64,000 nucleotides of DNA from Peromyscus leucopus (GCF_004664715.2 NC_051069.1:2286501-2350500), one strand, 5' to 3'. Counted from the stretch's first letter, positions 12,001-24,980 are shown. Numbers and translations are program-made. The notes: generated from the letters alone by a model not told the origin.

Positions 12001-12400
12001 GATGGAGTTTTGTGATGCTTACAGGAACCTCAAGAAATAATGATGCCTATGAGGGTTAGTTTTAACGGTCAGCAGGACACACTCTAAAATCACTTGGGAA
12101 GGGGGTCTTAACATTGGAGTGTCTAGGTCAGGTTGTCTCATGGGTGTATCTGAGGCAGGAGTATATTGGTTATGCTAATGGAAGTGGGAAGATCTGCCCA
12201 CTATAGGTGTTACCATTCCCTGGGCAGGAGATCCTGGATTGTATATGAATCAGTAAGGTGGGTACATTCTTTCATTGCCCTCTGCCGTGGACCGTGGATG
12301 TACTGTGACTAACTGAAGTTCCTGCTGCCTCCATTTCCTAGCAATGATGGACCGTGAGCTCAATGAACCCCTTCTTCCTCAAGTTGCTTTTTTTCAGGGT
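12001..12400 (+). repeat. Old rodent LTR-like repeat, left part (split by a later insertion)
   Basis: It carries a segment like 'ttaccattccctgggcaggagatcctgg' and a late 'caagttgcttttttcaggg'. The matching 3' end 'ttttatcacagcaacagg' is found only after 13116. It resembles ERVL-MaLR (ORR1/MT) LTRs by memory; the family name is tentative. Confidence 0.5.
12395..12400 (+). repeat. Target-site duplication, left copy (CAGGGT)
   Basis: Identical to 13111-13116. It flanks the 710-bp composite element whose outer ends are TG and CA. Confidence 0.85.
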
Positions 12401-13110
12401 TGCTGTGGGACGGTCTATATGTCAAATTGCTCTGATTGGTCAATAAATAAAACACTGATGGCCAGTGACCAGGCAGGAAGTAGGTGGCCAGGCAGGAAGT
12501 AGGTGGGACAAGGAGAGAGGAGAATTCTGGGAAGTGGAAGGCTGAGGGAGATGGCAGAAATGGCGGAGATGGCGGAAATCAGAGCTAGCACTCTCCTGGC
12601 TCTTTCGCTGGTCTGGGGCTAAGCTAGGGAATTGAGATCGGACTAGCTGCTCCCTTTTTCGGGAATGGAACCGTGTAGGTGTTCCCTGGTTATATGGAAC
12701 TTTGCAGGCGGGTTTAGGTACCCGCCAGCTAGGGAGGAGACGGCGAGAGCCGCCCAGGCCTTTGGAGTTTGCCCCACGTGAGCGCCAGATATTGGAGAAA
12801 TTATTTTGGCCACTCCACGTAGTTAAAAGGATATTTATTTAATGGCGTAACTCACAAATTAAGTAATGGGTAGGTCGCAGGGTCTGGGGAAGGTGTAATG
12901 CAGTCCAGCGGTGTTCTCCGGAGCTCTGCACAGTCAATCTGCACCGGTCAGCATTCCGGCACCGAGAGAGCACCCAGCGCGAGCGCTGGCCCATCCAGCT
13001 CTCAGGTCCCCAGGCGCCTCCCCTCGCCCCGCCTCGTAGGCGTGACAGTTGCCAGAGTCTCAATGGGGGTTGGAACTTCCAGAACCAAGCTGGAATGGCT
13101 ACCCACTACA
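12401..13110 (-). mobile_element. 710-bp composite LTR-type element with exact 6-bp target-site duplication
   Basis: The minus-strand half (13110 to 12793) is an LTR starting TGTAGTGGGTAGCC, with AATAAA (complement of 12834-12839), ending TTTCTCCA. After five bases comes TGGCGCTCACGTGGGGC (12787-12771), close to a tRNA-Lys primer-binding site as used by class II retroviruses. The other half (12401-12770), read on the plus strand, starts TGCTGTGGGAC and resembles the start of the LTRs at 27256 and 31394. The unit therefore has TG and CA at its outer ends and is flanked by CAGGGT. The LTR half is rich in CpG, which suggests a young insertion. It could instead be one long LTR of a family I do not know. 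Confidence 0.7.
12771..12787 (-). promoter_or_regulatory. Primer-binding-site-like sequence (tRNA-Lys type)
   Basis: TGGCGCTCACGTGGGGC lies 5 nt after the LTR-like CA end. It differs from the tRNA-Lys(1,2) primer-binding site by one substitution and one missing base. It may be coincidental if the whole 710 bp is a single LTR. Confidence 0.5.
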
Positions 13111-13160
13111 CAGGGTGTTTTATCACAGCAACAGGAAAGAAAACTAAGGGGTCGAACTTC
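13111..13160 (+). repeat. Right copy of target-site duplication and 3' end of the split repeat
   Basis: CAGGGT (13111-13116) continues as 'gttttatcacagcaacagg', the missing end of the repeat interrupted at 12400. Confidence 0.7.
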
Positions 13161-13218
13161 AGTTCCAACAATTTCTCCACTGTAAATTTGCCAACTTTGT
13201 CATCGATTCTTTTTGCAT

Positions 13219-13385
13219 TTTTAAAAACACGGTCTCCTGTAGCCCAAGCTGGCCTCAAACTCACTATATAGCTGAGGGTGACCTTGAAGTTCCGATCTTC
13301 CTGCCATTCCTAAAAGCAGTGTCCTTATCTACAGCCACAGAGCTAAGTGGGCAGAAACACTCAGGGCTTTGTTGGGCTCCCCCAC
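13219..13385 (-). repeat. RSINE1/B4 SINE fragment
   Basis: Reverse B1-like core 'cctgtagcccaagctggcc' with a partial second half. Confidence 0.6.
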
Positions 13386-13699
13386 ACATGAAGACATTCC
13401 CTAGGACTCCAGAGCCCACGTCTCATCAGGACAGATTAAAAATCGCCATGATCTACCTGTAGAATTCTCGTAAGTTCGTGAAGTCTAAGTGTGCGTGCAC
13501 AGCTGTCTCAGGGGTGTCCGGGCCCCACATTCTCTTGTCTTGTCCCCGCAGAATTGTCCCCCAGGTCCTCCCAGCCTCTCTCCTGGAATTCCCACCCTGG
13601 GCTCAGCTCCATCCCGAGCCCATGTGTAACTGGCCTGTTTGGTAACTCAGAGGAGGACACATTCGCCCAAACTTCCCTTATAGCACAAACCCTATCCGT

Positions 13700-14103
13700 G
13701 GAGCTCACGGTATTCATAACTGAGATGATTATTAACCTTATTGACTCGATGATGGGATTTACGGCAACCACGGGGAAAAAAAATCTCTGGGCATGTTGGA
13801 GTGGAATCACCTAGAGTAGGTTAATAGAGAAGGGAGGACCCACCCTAAATGTGAGTGACATCATTTCATGGGCTCAGTTCTCAGATGACATAAAAGGAAG
13901 AAGGAAGCTAAGCACCAACATTCACCGCCCTGCCTTTTGGCTGTGGACACAGCGTGACTAGCTGCCTCATGCTCCTGCCTCCATGCCGTCTCTTCCACAG
14001 TGGACCCTAGCCCCTGGAACCATGAGCCACACTAACCCTTTCCTTTTTTTAGGGGCTTTCATCAGGTATTTTGTTGTAGCAATGAGACACGTAACTAACA
14101 CAG
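13700..14103 (+). repeat. Old rodent LTR-like repeat
   Basis: Same type as 12001-12400: a 'catgctcctgcctccatgcc' block and the end 'ttgttgtagcaatgagacac'. Strongly diverged; the family name is uncertain. Confidence 0.45.
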
Positions 14104-14250
14104 TAACTTTGGGCAGTTTCTGTTAGTCTTTTGGTACATAAAAGCAACCTTACTGGTCAGAGCCCTTGCCCTTGGAGGTGACCTTGACCTTGTAGAGGGG
14201 GAAAGAAGTAAAGAGGAAAGGAAGCCATTGTCCTGGGTGGTATTTTATTA

Positions 14251-14745
<495 letters not shown>

Positions 14746-14827
14746 TCAATGAACTAGAAAAGTCTTACACATCTGGTTTAACTGTTACAGTACTTCTGAC
14801 CCTCCCTCCCTAACATGGTTCTCTTTT

Positions 14828-14960
14828 GGTTTTTCAAGACAGGGTTGCTCTGTGTAGCCTTGGCGGCCTTGGAATTCACTCTGGCCGGAACTCACAAAGA
14901 TCCACCTGCTTCTGCCTCCCGAGTGCTGGGATTAAAGGCGCGTGCCACCAATGCCCGGCC
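14828..14960 (-). repeat. B1 SINE
   Basis: Reverse, nearly full length, ending 'gccaccaatgcccggcc'; about 220 bp upstream of the converter exon's acceptor. Confidence 0.9.
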
Positions 14961-15121
14961 TATCCTGTTGTTTCTGTGTTCACACCCCTAGTGGAAAACA
15001 CCTGGATTCTGGTATCTGGTATCCAAACTCTGGTCCTCTGGTAGAACAATGGGTGCTTTTAACCTCTGAACTGTTTCTGCAGCCCCAGACTTTACAATAA
15101 AAGATTTTAATTTCATTTTAA

Positions 15122-15201
15122 TTTTTTGTGGTGCTGGGGACTGAAACCAGGACTTTGTACAAGGCAGTCAAGAGCTCTACTGCTGAGATACAGTCTCAGT
15201 C
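15122..15201 (-). repeat. ID-like SINE fragment
   Basis: 'gtggtgctggggactgaaac' through 'agctctactgctgagatac', the reverse tRNA-derived half. Confidence 0.55.
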
Positions 15202-15235
15202 TTGCTTTTGCTTTTCTTTCTTTTTCTTTTTTTGT

Positions 15236-15460
15236 GGATTTATTTTTATTATTGTTTTACAGATTTTAAAAATATGCACAAGTAATTTTCTTGAACACAT
15301 GTATGTGTATTACTTGTGTGACCTGGTATCCTAGGAGGCCAGAAAAGGGCACTGGATCCCCTAGAACAGGAGTTACAGTCAACTATGAGATGCCACCATG
15401 TGTGCTGGGAACTGAACTTGGGTCCTCCGCAACTTAACTGTTGAATCATCTCTCCAGCCA
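15236..15460 (-). repeat. B3 SINE
   Basis: Reverse B3 with 'aggccagaaaagggcactgg' and ending 'ttgaatcatctctccagcc'. Confidence 0.8.
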
Positions 15461-15464
15461 TCAC

Positions 15465-15545
15465 TAAGCCTGGTTTTGCACTATGCTAGAGATTGAACCC
15501 AGGGCTTCCTACATGCTAGGCCAACACTCTACCAACTGAGCGGTT
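15465..15545 (-). repeat. ID-like SINE fragment
   Basis: 'gagattgaacccagggcttc' to 'ctctaccaactgagcgg', the reverse tRNA-Ala-like half. Confidence 0.6.
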
Positions 15546-15564
15546 CCTAATGCTCCCACTACTC

Positions 15565-15720
15565 TTTTTTTCTTTCTTCCCTGAGACAGAGTTTCTCTGT
15601 GTAGCTCTGGCTGTCCTGGAATTCACTCTGTAGACCAGGCTGGCTTCAAACTCACAGAGATCCACCTGCCTCTACCTCCCAAGTGTTTGGATTAAAGGCG
15701 TGCGCCACCACCATCTGGCT
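15565..15720 (-). repeat. B1 SINE
   Basis: A complete reverse B1 with pyrimidine tail at the left and 'gcgccaccaccatctggct' at the right. Confidence 0.9.
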
Positions 15721-15920
15721 CTGATTACCTTATTTCTTAAAGAAAATTAAATAAACAGAACAATTCATCAGAAGGATCAGGGAAGTTAGAATGACTTCAT
15801 ATTTTAAGAACACTAAATTTATCTTTTTTGAAATATGTAACACAGAGTGAGACCACTTATACATGGTCCTGTCAAACAAACTTTCAGGGGAATATAAAAA
15901 TTAGTTTGAATTTAAACATG

Positions 15921-16050
15921 AGTTAGGCATAGCAGCCCATACCTTTAAGCCCAGCACTTAGGAGTCAGAGGCAGGAGGATCTCTGTGAGTTCAAGGCCAG
16001 CCTGGTCTACATAGCAAGCTCCAGGATAGCCAGGGTTACATGGAGAGACT
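15921..16050 (+). repeat. B1 SINE
   Basis: Forward B1 with a decayed head ('agttaggcatagcagccc') and an intact 'ggccagcctggtctac' core. Confidence 0.85.
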
Positions 16051-16151
16051 TTAAAGATGGATTCTACACAGTGTTTGAAATCAAATGTCTTAGTTTATTT
16101 CTTAGGTAGGCTAAAGATTTTCTTGAAATTGTTTAGGCTAAATATTTTTTT

Positions 16152-16336
16152 AAAGATTTATTTAATAGTATTTTATGTGCATAAAGTGTTTTGCCTGCAT
16201 GTATGTCTGTGTGAGGTCACCAGATTCCCTGGAATTGGCGTTACAGACAGTTGTGAGCTGCCATGTGGGTGCTGGGAATTGAACCCAGGTCCTCTGGAAG
16301 AGTAATTCTTACTATTAATCCATCCAGTCAGGTCCA
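16152..16336 (-). repeat. B3 SINE
   Basis: Reverse B3 with 'gctgccatgtgggtgctggg' and 'ccaggtcctctggaagag'. Confidence 0.8.
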
Positions 16337-16534
16337 GCCTTACCCCTCCTATGACACAATTATCATAAACTCATGTACTTGGTGGTTCAGTCCACAGAAG
16401 GTTTACTAACCCTGTGGCATATTCTATATTACGTCTTTCATAAAAAGATAAAAGCACTCCCCACAAAAGCAAAAAACAAAACCAACCAACCAACCAAACA
16501 AACAAACAAAAAAACCCAAAAAACAAAAAGAGAG

Positions 16535-17474
<940 letters not shown>

Positions 17475-17716
17475 CTATTAGAAAACTCTGTCACCCTACT
17501 ACCTCACCAACTTTCTTAACTACCCTACACTCCCTTATACACACACCTGCTACTGCCAAGCCTCAGGGAACATATTTACAAGACTGTAATCATAGTGTCC
17601 AAGCTGAACTCTTGAATGGCATGATATTAACATAAAAATATTATGAACTACTGCAATCATACAAGAAGACACTATACATCTATTTTACAGAACTACAGTA
17701 AAATAAAAACCCCAAG

Positions 17717-17830
17717 TCAGGCAGGAAGCTGTGTGCCCATCATCTTAGCTACTTGAGAGGCTGAGACAGGAGGATCCAATCCACTGAGCCCAGAAGTTCA
17801 AGGCCATCCTGAATATTATAGTGAGATCCC
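17717..17830 (+). repeat. 7SL-derived (B1/PB1-like) SINE
   Basis: 'agctacttgagaggctgagacaggaggat' type core, diverged, ending 'gtgagatcccgtctcgaa'. Confidence 0.55.
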
Positions 17831-17837
17831 GTCTCGA

Positions 17838-18015
17838 AAGAAGCAGTGGGACTGGTAGGACAGCTCCGCAGGTAAAGGCATTTGCCACCAAGCCTGGTAG
17901 ACTGAGTTTGAGCTCCAGACCCCATGTGATAGAGAAAAAAAGACCCACAAGTTGTCTTTCACCCTCTATCCATGTGCCCTGGCACTCATGTGGACCCCCT
18001 TCAAAGAAACAAATA
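17838..18015 (+). repeat. B2/B3-type SINE
   Basis: tRNA-like head 'gtaaaggcatttgccaccaa' and the 'gttgtctttcaccctc' block. Confidence 0.6.
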
Positions 18016-18173
18016 AATGGAAACACTAAAAATAATTGACAAAAATAAAAATAAAGCCCCTGACACTTGACATTTGGATTACTAACAAAATTATTCTTTT
18101 TTTCCCCAATAAAATAAAGAACTTGTTGAGTTAAGTGTTGTTGGAGTTTTCTTTATCATTAAACTTTAATATC

Positions 18174-18330
18174 GAGCCAGGAGGTGGTGGCGCACATCTT
18201 TAATCCAGCACTTGAGAGGCAGAGCTAGACAGATCTCTGTGAGTTCGAGGCCAGCCTGGTCTACAGAGAGAGATCCAGGACAGGCACCAAAACTACACAG
18301 AGAAACCTTGTCTCGAAAAACAAAAAAAAA
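18174..18330 (+). repeat. B1 SINE, cricetid-type
   Basis: Forward B1 with the 'ccaggacaggcaccaaaac' variant, the basis for suspecting a cricetid host. Confidence 0.9.
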
Positions 18331-18477
18331 TACACCAACCCCCCCCCCAAAAAAAGACAAAAAAACAAACAAACAAGCAAAAAACCCAAATCCCTTTAAT
18401 ATCAATTCTAGACTCAATGAGACTATACTTGTAGAATTTTTCAAATGATCAAGTTAAGAATGATCTAAAATCTATCT

Positions 18478-18540
18478 CAATTCCATGTCTTTCTGTGTAG
18501 CTGTGGCTGGCCTTGAACTCATACAGCCCCACCTGACTGT
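18478..18540 (-). repeat. B1 fragment
   Basis: 'tttctgtgtagctgtggctggccttgaactc' type remnant only. Confidence 0.5.
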
Positions 18541-18779
18541 CTCTTTGTGCTACTGGTTTGTTTGAGTGAAATTCCAGCGTGTTTCTAGCCAGCCCACTTG
18601 CAGCACAGGCCCAGCCCGTCTCTACAGAGGGGATGATCACACAAGCTTCCCCATCAGTTGTTAGGATTCATTTCTAGCCGTGTTTTTCCAAGCTGGACTC
18701 TCACAGGTCTTCTGTGAAACTTGGCCTGCAGCATAGAGTTCTTTCCTCTCAGCCCCAAGAGTTGACTCCTCCTTTTTTC

Positions 18780-18932
18780 TTTTTTTTTTCTTCGAGACAG
18801 GGTTTCTCTGTGTAGCCTTGGTTGTCCTGGAACTCGCTCTGTAGACCAGACTGGTCTCGAACTCACAGAGATCCGCCTGCCTCTGCCTCCCGAGTGCTGG
18901 GATTAATGGCGTGCACCACCACTGCTCGGCTT
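18780..18932 (-). repeat. B1 SINE
   Basis: Reverse B1, well preserved, from a T-rich tail to 'gcaccaccactgctcggc'. Confidence 0.92.
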
Positions 18933-19458
18933 CTAGTTTCCATTTGTATATGTGCATGGACACATGTGCACACAGATGCATGTGTGTGTGGCTGCTCAAG
19001 GTTGATGTCGGACATCATTCTCTTTCTTCTACCTTACTCAGTGAGGCGGGGTCGCATACTTAAACCCAGCTTGTAGACATGGCTAGTCTCTCCGGCCAGT
19101 CTGTTCTGAGGATCCCCATTTCTGCCCTCCTAGGCTGGAATTACCAGCAGGCTGCCACACCCATCTGGCAATTACTTTGGCTTTGGGAAGTTGATCTCCA
19201 GTCCTTCTGCTTGCACATTCAGTACTCTGACCACAGAGCCACCTCTTCAGCCCCAGGACAAATAACATTTAGAGTCTTTATATGAAAAGACTGATATCCA
19301 ACACGCACATTTCCCTTGAATTAGAAGCAGAGACACTCTAGAAACCTGACTTGGAAAAATAATTTCCCTTTCCCATTTCTCCAAATACAAGTTCACAATT
19401 GCCCCTTTCTCTAGGAAGCAAAAAATGTCTAAGTGCCCATTTATCTTAAAAACAAAAA

Positions 19459-19618
19459 ACCAAAATTTATATGTATGAGTATTTGCTTGTTATGGGCATG
19501 GTGTGTATGCAATACCCAAGGAAGCCAGAAGAGGGCACTAGAGCTCCTATAACTGGGTGTTGGTAAGTAAGCCTGGGTCCTCTGCAAGAGCTCCTAACTG
19601 CTGAGCATCTCTCCGGCC
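19459..19618 (-). repeat. B3 SINE
   Basis: 'aggaagccagaagagggcac' and 'ctaactgctgagcatctctcc'. Confidence 0.75.
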
Positions 19619-19786
19619 TGAAAGTGCTAACCTCTAATGTTTGTTGCTTTCAATGCACTATTCACAAACACTGGCTTCTCTCCAAGCCTCAGGCAAGGAA
19701 CACATCACACCCGGATTCTCCACACATAGTCCTCGCCCATGAATCACACAGGAAAAAATATTCTCTTTGTGAAGATCTTGCTTCAC

Positions 19787-19960
19787 AGGCTGGGGAGATG
19801 GCTCAGCAAGTAAGGCATCTGCTGCCAAGCCTGATGACCTGAGTTCAGTCCCTGAGACTGCATAATAGAAGGTAAAAACTATACTCCCACAAGTTGTCTT
19901 CCGGCCTTGACATACGTGATGTGGCGCATGAGTACCCCTACACAATAGACTTGTCTGTCC
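19787..19960 (+). repeat. B2-type SINE
   Basis: 'aggctggggagatggctcag' head and 'gatgacctgagttcagtcc' box. Confidence 0.8.
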
Positions 19961-21065
19961 TGGTGCATAAAAAGGCCAGGGGTTAATACTGGGGTATCTC
20001 CCTCAGTCCATTAATCATTTCCTTAGGATTCCGAGGCAGGTGTCTCACTCAGTCTGGAGCTTGTTATTTATTGGGCCGTCTGGAGCAGCTGTGAGCACAC
20101 GACCTGGATGCTGGGAACTGAACTCTGGTCTTCTGGAAGAACAATAAATAAGCCATTTCTCCAGCCCCAAGCTTGCCATTCTGATTAGACTGGCTGGCCA
20201 GCAAGCCTCTAGGAGCTGCCTTTCTCAGTGGCTGTCACGCTAGGGTTAGAAGCGGACACCAACAGACCCAGGTTTCAGGTGGATGTAGGGACCCAAAGTC
20301 AGGTCCTCACGGACGCACAGCAAGCAGTCTGTGCACTGAGCCATCCCTCCAGCTTGAATCCAGTTAAATGTTGCTAAAGTGGCACCAAGGTTCAGGAAAT
20401 GTCTTACACAAAGTTTCTGCTGTACGGCAACCAGTCTAGCAAATCCTGTAGTGTGTAAAGGAACTTCAAGTACCAAAGGACCCAAGATGTTTTTGCCGGA
20501 GCATCACTGCTGGTAGGCATCGGCTTGCCATAGCCCAACTGTTCCCCGGGGCCACCACTTCCACCCTGTGGGAGAAGTCACCCCCAGGACTATCTTCACT
20601 CCCCCGCCCTTCCCTCAAGCAAGCCACAGCCTGAGAACTCTGTGAGGGCAGCAATTCAGAATCCAAGGCTCGCCACTCTGCCAGAAGCCAAACAAAAACA
20701 CATTTCAACAGGAAAAGAAAATCCCCATACCTCATAAACTTGTGGAATGAGTAACCCTCTCCACCACCAAGAACTTCAATTGAGCGTGTAATTCCCACCA
20801 GCGACTCAGCCCTCCATACTCACACGGGAGTGAAGCCATCTGTGATTAAACCTACGGGGGAGCTGTCCCGCTGGAAATGTGAACCAATACTCATCAGTTC
20901 CCACCCCGAGCCGCCATAAACCATGATGTGCGGATGCTTACTGTGTCCTTGCTGAAATTCAGCTAAGAACGGTCATGGGAGAGGGGGAAATGAGGAGAAC
21001 GAGGAGGGGGGGACGGAGGGGGCAGAGCAAGGAAAACACCATGTGAAATCCCATAAAGATTACTA
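19961..21065. other. Intronic sequence with little recognisable content
   Basis: A partial reverse B3 lies at about 20080-20167. The remainder, including 20466-20940, shows no exon and no repeat that I can name. Confidence 0.4.
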
Positions 21066-21074
21066 TTCCAATGA

Positions 21075-21077
<3 letters not shown>

Positions 21078-21122
<45 letters not shown>
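21078..21122 (+). repeat. (GA)n microsatellite
   Basis: About 22 perfect GA units. Confidence 0.97.
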
Positions 21123-21124
<2 letters not shown>

Positions 21125-21191
21125 TTTTCCTAAGCATGCACAAACCACACCCTATCACTCAACCTTGGGTGCCATCCTCAGGATGCCATCC

Positions 21192-21413
21192 ATTTCTTTT
21201 GAGACGGTGTCTCTTACTGCCCTTGAGCTCACCAATTATGCTTGGTGGGTTGGCCAGCGAGCCTTGGGAATCTCCCCATCTCTGCCTCCCCAGTGCTGGG
21301 ATTACAAGCACATGCCACCAGGCTCAGAATTTTTATCTTGGTAGTGGAAATGAAGCTCAGGTCTTCATGCTTACAAGACAAGCACTTTGTAGACTGAGCC
21401 ATCACACCAGCCC
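21192..21413 (-). repeat. RSINE1/B4 SINE
   Basis: Reverse composite SINE with 'ctccccagtgctgggattac' and the end 'agactgagccatcacacc'. Confidence 0.7.
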
Positions 21414-21489
21414 AAGTCAAGGTGGATTTTGTGTGAAGGAAGCAGGAAGGTTGGTCCAAGTAGCAGCTACTGTACAATTTCTTTCTTTT

Positions 21490-21669
21490 TTAAAGCTTTA
21501 TTTATTTATTATGTACAGTGTTCTACCTGCATGTATGTCTGCAAGCCAGAAGAGGGCATCAGATCTCACCATAGATGGTTGTGAGCCACCATGTGGTCAC
21601 TGGGAATTGAACTCAGGACCTCTGGAAGAACAGCCAGTGCTCTTAACTGCTGAGCCATCTCCCCAGCCC
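21490..21669 (-). repeat. B2 SINE
   Basis: Reverse, nearly complete: 'tttatttatttattatgtac' end, 'gtgagccaccatgtggtc' centre and the 'gctgagccatctccccagcc' promoter end. Confidence 0.9.
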
Positions 21670-21728
21670 CTGTACAATTTCTTTATGAGAAAGCCTTTTA
21701 GCATAGTGATTTCCCTGAGGTTAAGTGT

Positions 21729-21731
21729 GGC

Positions 21732-21806
<75 letters not shown>

Positions 21807-21808
21807 CC

Positions 21809-21879
<71 letters not shown>

Positions 21880-21946
21880 TCCTTCCTTCCTTCCTTCCTT
21901 CCTTCCTTCCTTCCTCCCTCCCTTCCTTCCTTTCCTTATCTATCTG

Positions 21947-21991
<45 letters not shown>

Positions 21992-21992
21992 T
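21729..21992 (+). repeat. (CTTT)n-(CCTT)n-(TATC)n compound microsatellite
   Basis: About 150 bp of CTTT passes into CCTT (about 21880-21930) and then TATC (about 21936-21990), adjoining a reverse B1. Confidence 0.97.
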
Positions 21993-22136
21993 TTGGTGAC
22001 AAGGTTTCTCTGTGTAACCTTGGATGTCCTGGAACTCACTCTGTATAGACCAGGCTGGTCTCAAACTCAGAGATCCACCTACTTCTGCCTCCTGAGTGCT
22101 GGGATTAAAGGCATGTACCACCACCACCACCTGGCT
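21993..22136 (-). repeat. B1 SINE
   Basis: Reverse B1 whose T-rich tail appears to be the seed of the adjacent 260-bp microsatellite. Confidence 0.9.
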
Positions 22137-22189
22137 GGGAGTGGTACTTTATTAATAAGACAAATAAGGTTTTATTTTTCTTGACTTAC

Positions 22190-22402
22190 TATTATTGTTT
22201 TTAATTTTGTGTGCTTGTGTGTGTAGCCACATGCATGTGAGTGCAGGTGCCTGCCCGCAGAGGTCAAAGGCGTTGGATCCCCTGGAGGTGGAGTTATAGG
22301 TGGCTTTGAGGTGCATGATGACGAGGGCGCCGGGAACCACACTTGGGTCCTCTGCAAGAGCAGTGTATGCTCTTCCCCGCCGAACCATCTCTCTAGCTTC
22401 AA
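22190..22402 (-). repeat. B3 SINE
   Basis: Reverse B3 with 'cacttgggtcctctgcaagag' and 'gaaccatctctctagc'. Confidence 0.75.
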
Positions 22403-22873
22403 GGAAGGTGCTTTTATTTACGATTCTTTATTGGAAAGAGGTGGGGAGGGAAAGTGGGAGAGTCTGATGTGGAGGAAGAGTGGCGTTCTGTACCCCTTCG
22501 CGGCACTGCTGTGGCCACCGTTTTCTCTGAGGTTGCCCATGACACCACCCTGCAGTGTGCAGGAGCACATGTACTTGCACACGTGAGCAGGTAGGCTGTG
22601 CACCTATCAGTACATGTTAGAGGCGGAGCAGACCATGGAGAGCCAGATCTCACTGACAGACCTGTCTTAGACCCTCTGTTTAAATGAGCCAGACTGGCAA
22701 TGTGGCAGACAAAGTGTCCCATGCAAGTCAGTTACTAATGGATAGCTGCAGAGCTCAGTTCTGAATCGCAGTCTAACTATGGATGTGACATCAGCAGTAC
22801 TTCGGATCTAGGTGCTTGCCTTGTAAACATGAGGGCTAGATTTGATCCCCAGAAGCCATGTTTAAAATGAGCT

Positions 22874-23000
22874 AGGCTGGGCATGGTGGCACATGCTCGT
22901 AATCCCAGCACTAGGGAGCTTGGGAGGGCGAGGTAGGTGAATCTCTGTAAATTTGAGGCTAGTCTGGTTTAAATAGTGAGTCCGGGCTATCCAGAGCTAC
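22874..23000 (+). repeat. B1 SINE
   Basis: Forward B1 ('gctgggcatggtggcacatg'), diverged in its right half. Confidence 0.75.
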
Positions 23001-23633
23001 ACAATACAACCATGTGTCAAAGGAAGCAGAAGCAGCCACAGTGGTACACCTCGTCCACCGTGCCTGGCTTATTTAGTGTTGGGGGTCAAAGCCTTGCCAG
23101 GGCTTTATGCATCCTAGATAGCCACTCTAACTCAGCCGCACCCCAGCCCATGCCCTGGTGTTAAGAATGAAAGAACACCTTCAGACAGTGATAGCCAACC
23201 TAGGTGGGCCTGTGTGTTTCTTTTGTTCCTGGTCTGCCCTTCCCCCCTCTACAGAGACTCAAGTATCAAATCATCCATCTGTCGTTGCTGAGAACGAGAC
23301 TTGAGACAGCATGGGAAAGGGACCCATACCTGTCTCTCAGAGGATGTACCCTGCAGCTGTCCTCTTTAAAGCCCGGTCTCTTCCCATTGTTACCTTTCCA
23401 TAGTCACTTGACACCTTACACAATTCAGTCTTCTTTACTCCCAGACAGGGATGGTGCATTCCAGTAGGCTCACAGCCTAGGACCTGGTGATGTGGTGAGG
23501 GCATGGGGTACTCTCTGTAGTTATCACCCCACCAAGAGGCCTTTCCCCAGCTCCTCTTCCCATGCTCCAAGGGGACAGGAAGATCAGGCCTCAGAGGAAT
23601 GCTCCCTGGATTTCCCAGTTAGACACAAATCTA

Positions 23634-23862
23634 TTTAAATTATTTGTCTATTTTATTTTATGTGTATGAATGTTTTGCCTGCCTATATGCATGTATCATG
23701 TGCACGCCTGGTGCCTTCAGAGGTCAGAAGAGGGAGTCAGATCCTGAATACCCTGAAACTGGTATTATGGATGGTTGTGAGCTACTATGTGAGGGCTGGG
23801 ACTTGAACCTGGGTCCTCTGCAAGAACAGTGTTGTAAACTGGAAAGCCTTTTCTCCAGCCCC
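23634..23862 (-). repeat. B3 SINE
   Basis: Reverse B3 starting 'ttatttgtctattttatttt' and ending 'cttttctccagcccc'. Confidence 0.75.
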
Positions 23863-24342
23863 TGGAGATGAATCTTACCTCCTCAGTCAACAACACCCTT
23901 ACAGTTGTCAACTCACTTCACGTGGCATGGGCCATTTCCCAAATACCTCAGTGACACAGGCTTCTTCAGGTACCAGGACATCTGAGCACCCACGGTCCAT
24001 CCATTTCCTTTACCTTCACCCTCCTTCTCTCTGTCCTTCTATGGAGTGCTCAGGACCTCTAGCCTCTGTGAGGATCTTCACGGGGTACAGTCACTGGCAG
24101 ATCACCTTAACCCACTCCTCAGGCTTTCCCTTGCGACCCCGAGCTAGGCATCTTACACATTCTGTACATCTAAACAGAGCCTCAAACTAATTTTAAAACC
24201 ATCTTGACTCTTCGGTACTCAGGTTTGTTTTAACACCTGCCTCCAGACTAGCCAAGATCAACATCGTAAATTAATTGTGAATGGAATGATACTGAGAACG
24301 TGTTAAAGACAAGATGAGGTGAACTATTACACAGATGTTAAT

Positions 24343-24365
24343 TAAAAAAAAAAAAAAAAAAAAAA
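24343..24365 (+). repeat. A-rich run
   Basis: An A run of about 23, with no SINE body identified on its left. Confidence 0.85.
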
Positions 24366-24431
24366 GCGAAGAGCCAGGAAGTACCAAGCAACCAAGCATG
24401 CATGCCTCCTCCTGCGACAGAGGTTGGTTCA

Positions 24432-24611
<180 letters not shown>

Positions 24612-24945
24612 CTATGGGAAGGATAAGAGCAGTTAGAGATAAGGAGTTCTCTATGGCGGACCAGCTTCCAAACAAAACCTGCAGAACTCCAGAAACATGG
24701 CTAGGAATAAATCGTTTTGGATCTGCTGTTGTGCCTCAGCTAGGTAGGTGTCCAGAAGAGCCTTGAAGTGTGGCCGACTTTTATGATGATTTTTATCACA
24801 CCTAAGAGTTAGAAAATTGAACACTGAAAACATTTATATATATATAAACTTCGGTAAATCTTCATGTGATTCTTTTCATCAGGAATAATGCCACTGTCAA
24901 CAAACTAAGTTCAACTTGTACTGACTTAGGTCACTGTAAATATTC

Positions 24946-24948
<3 letters not shown>

Positions 24949-24980
<32 letters not shown>
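24949..24980 (+). repeat. (TG)n microsatellite
   Basis: About 14 TG units followed by 'cgtgcacgcgtg', adjoining a reverse B1-like SINE at about 24996-25135. Confidence 0.93.

Noticed and set aside
20720..20800. Minus-strand text resembling a myosin converter (GYSFHKF followed by a gtatgg donor-like site)
   Set aside because: The true converter-entry exon is at 17350-17448 with exact phase match. This segment has no flanking Myo1e residues.
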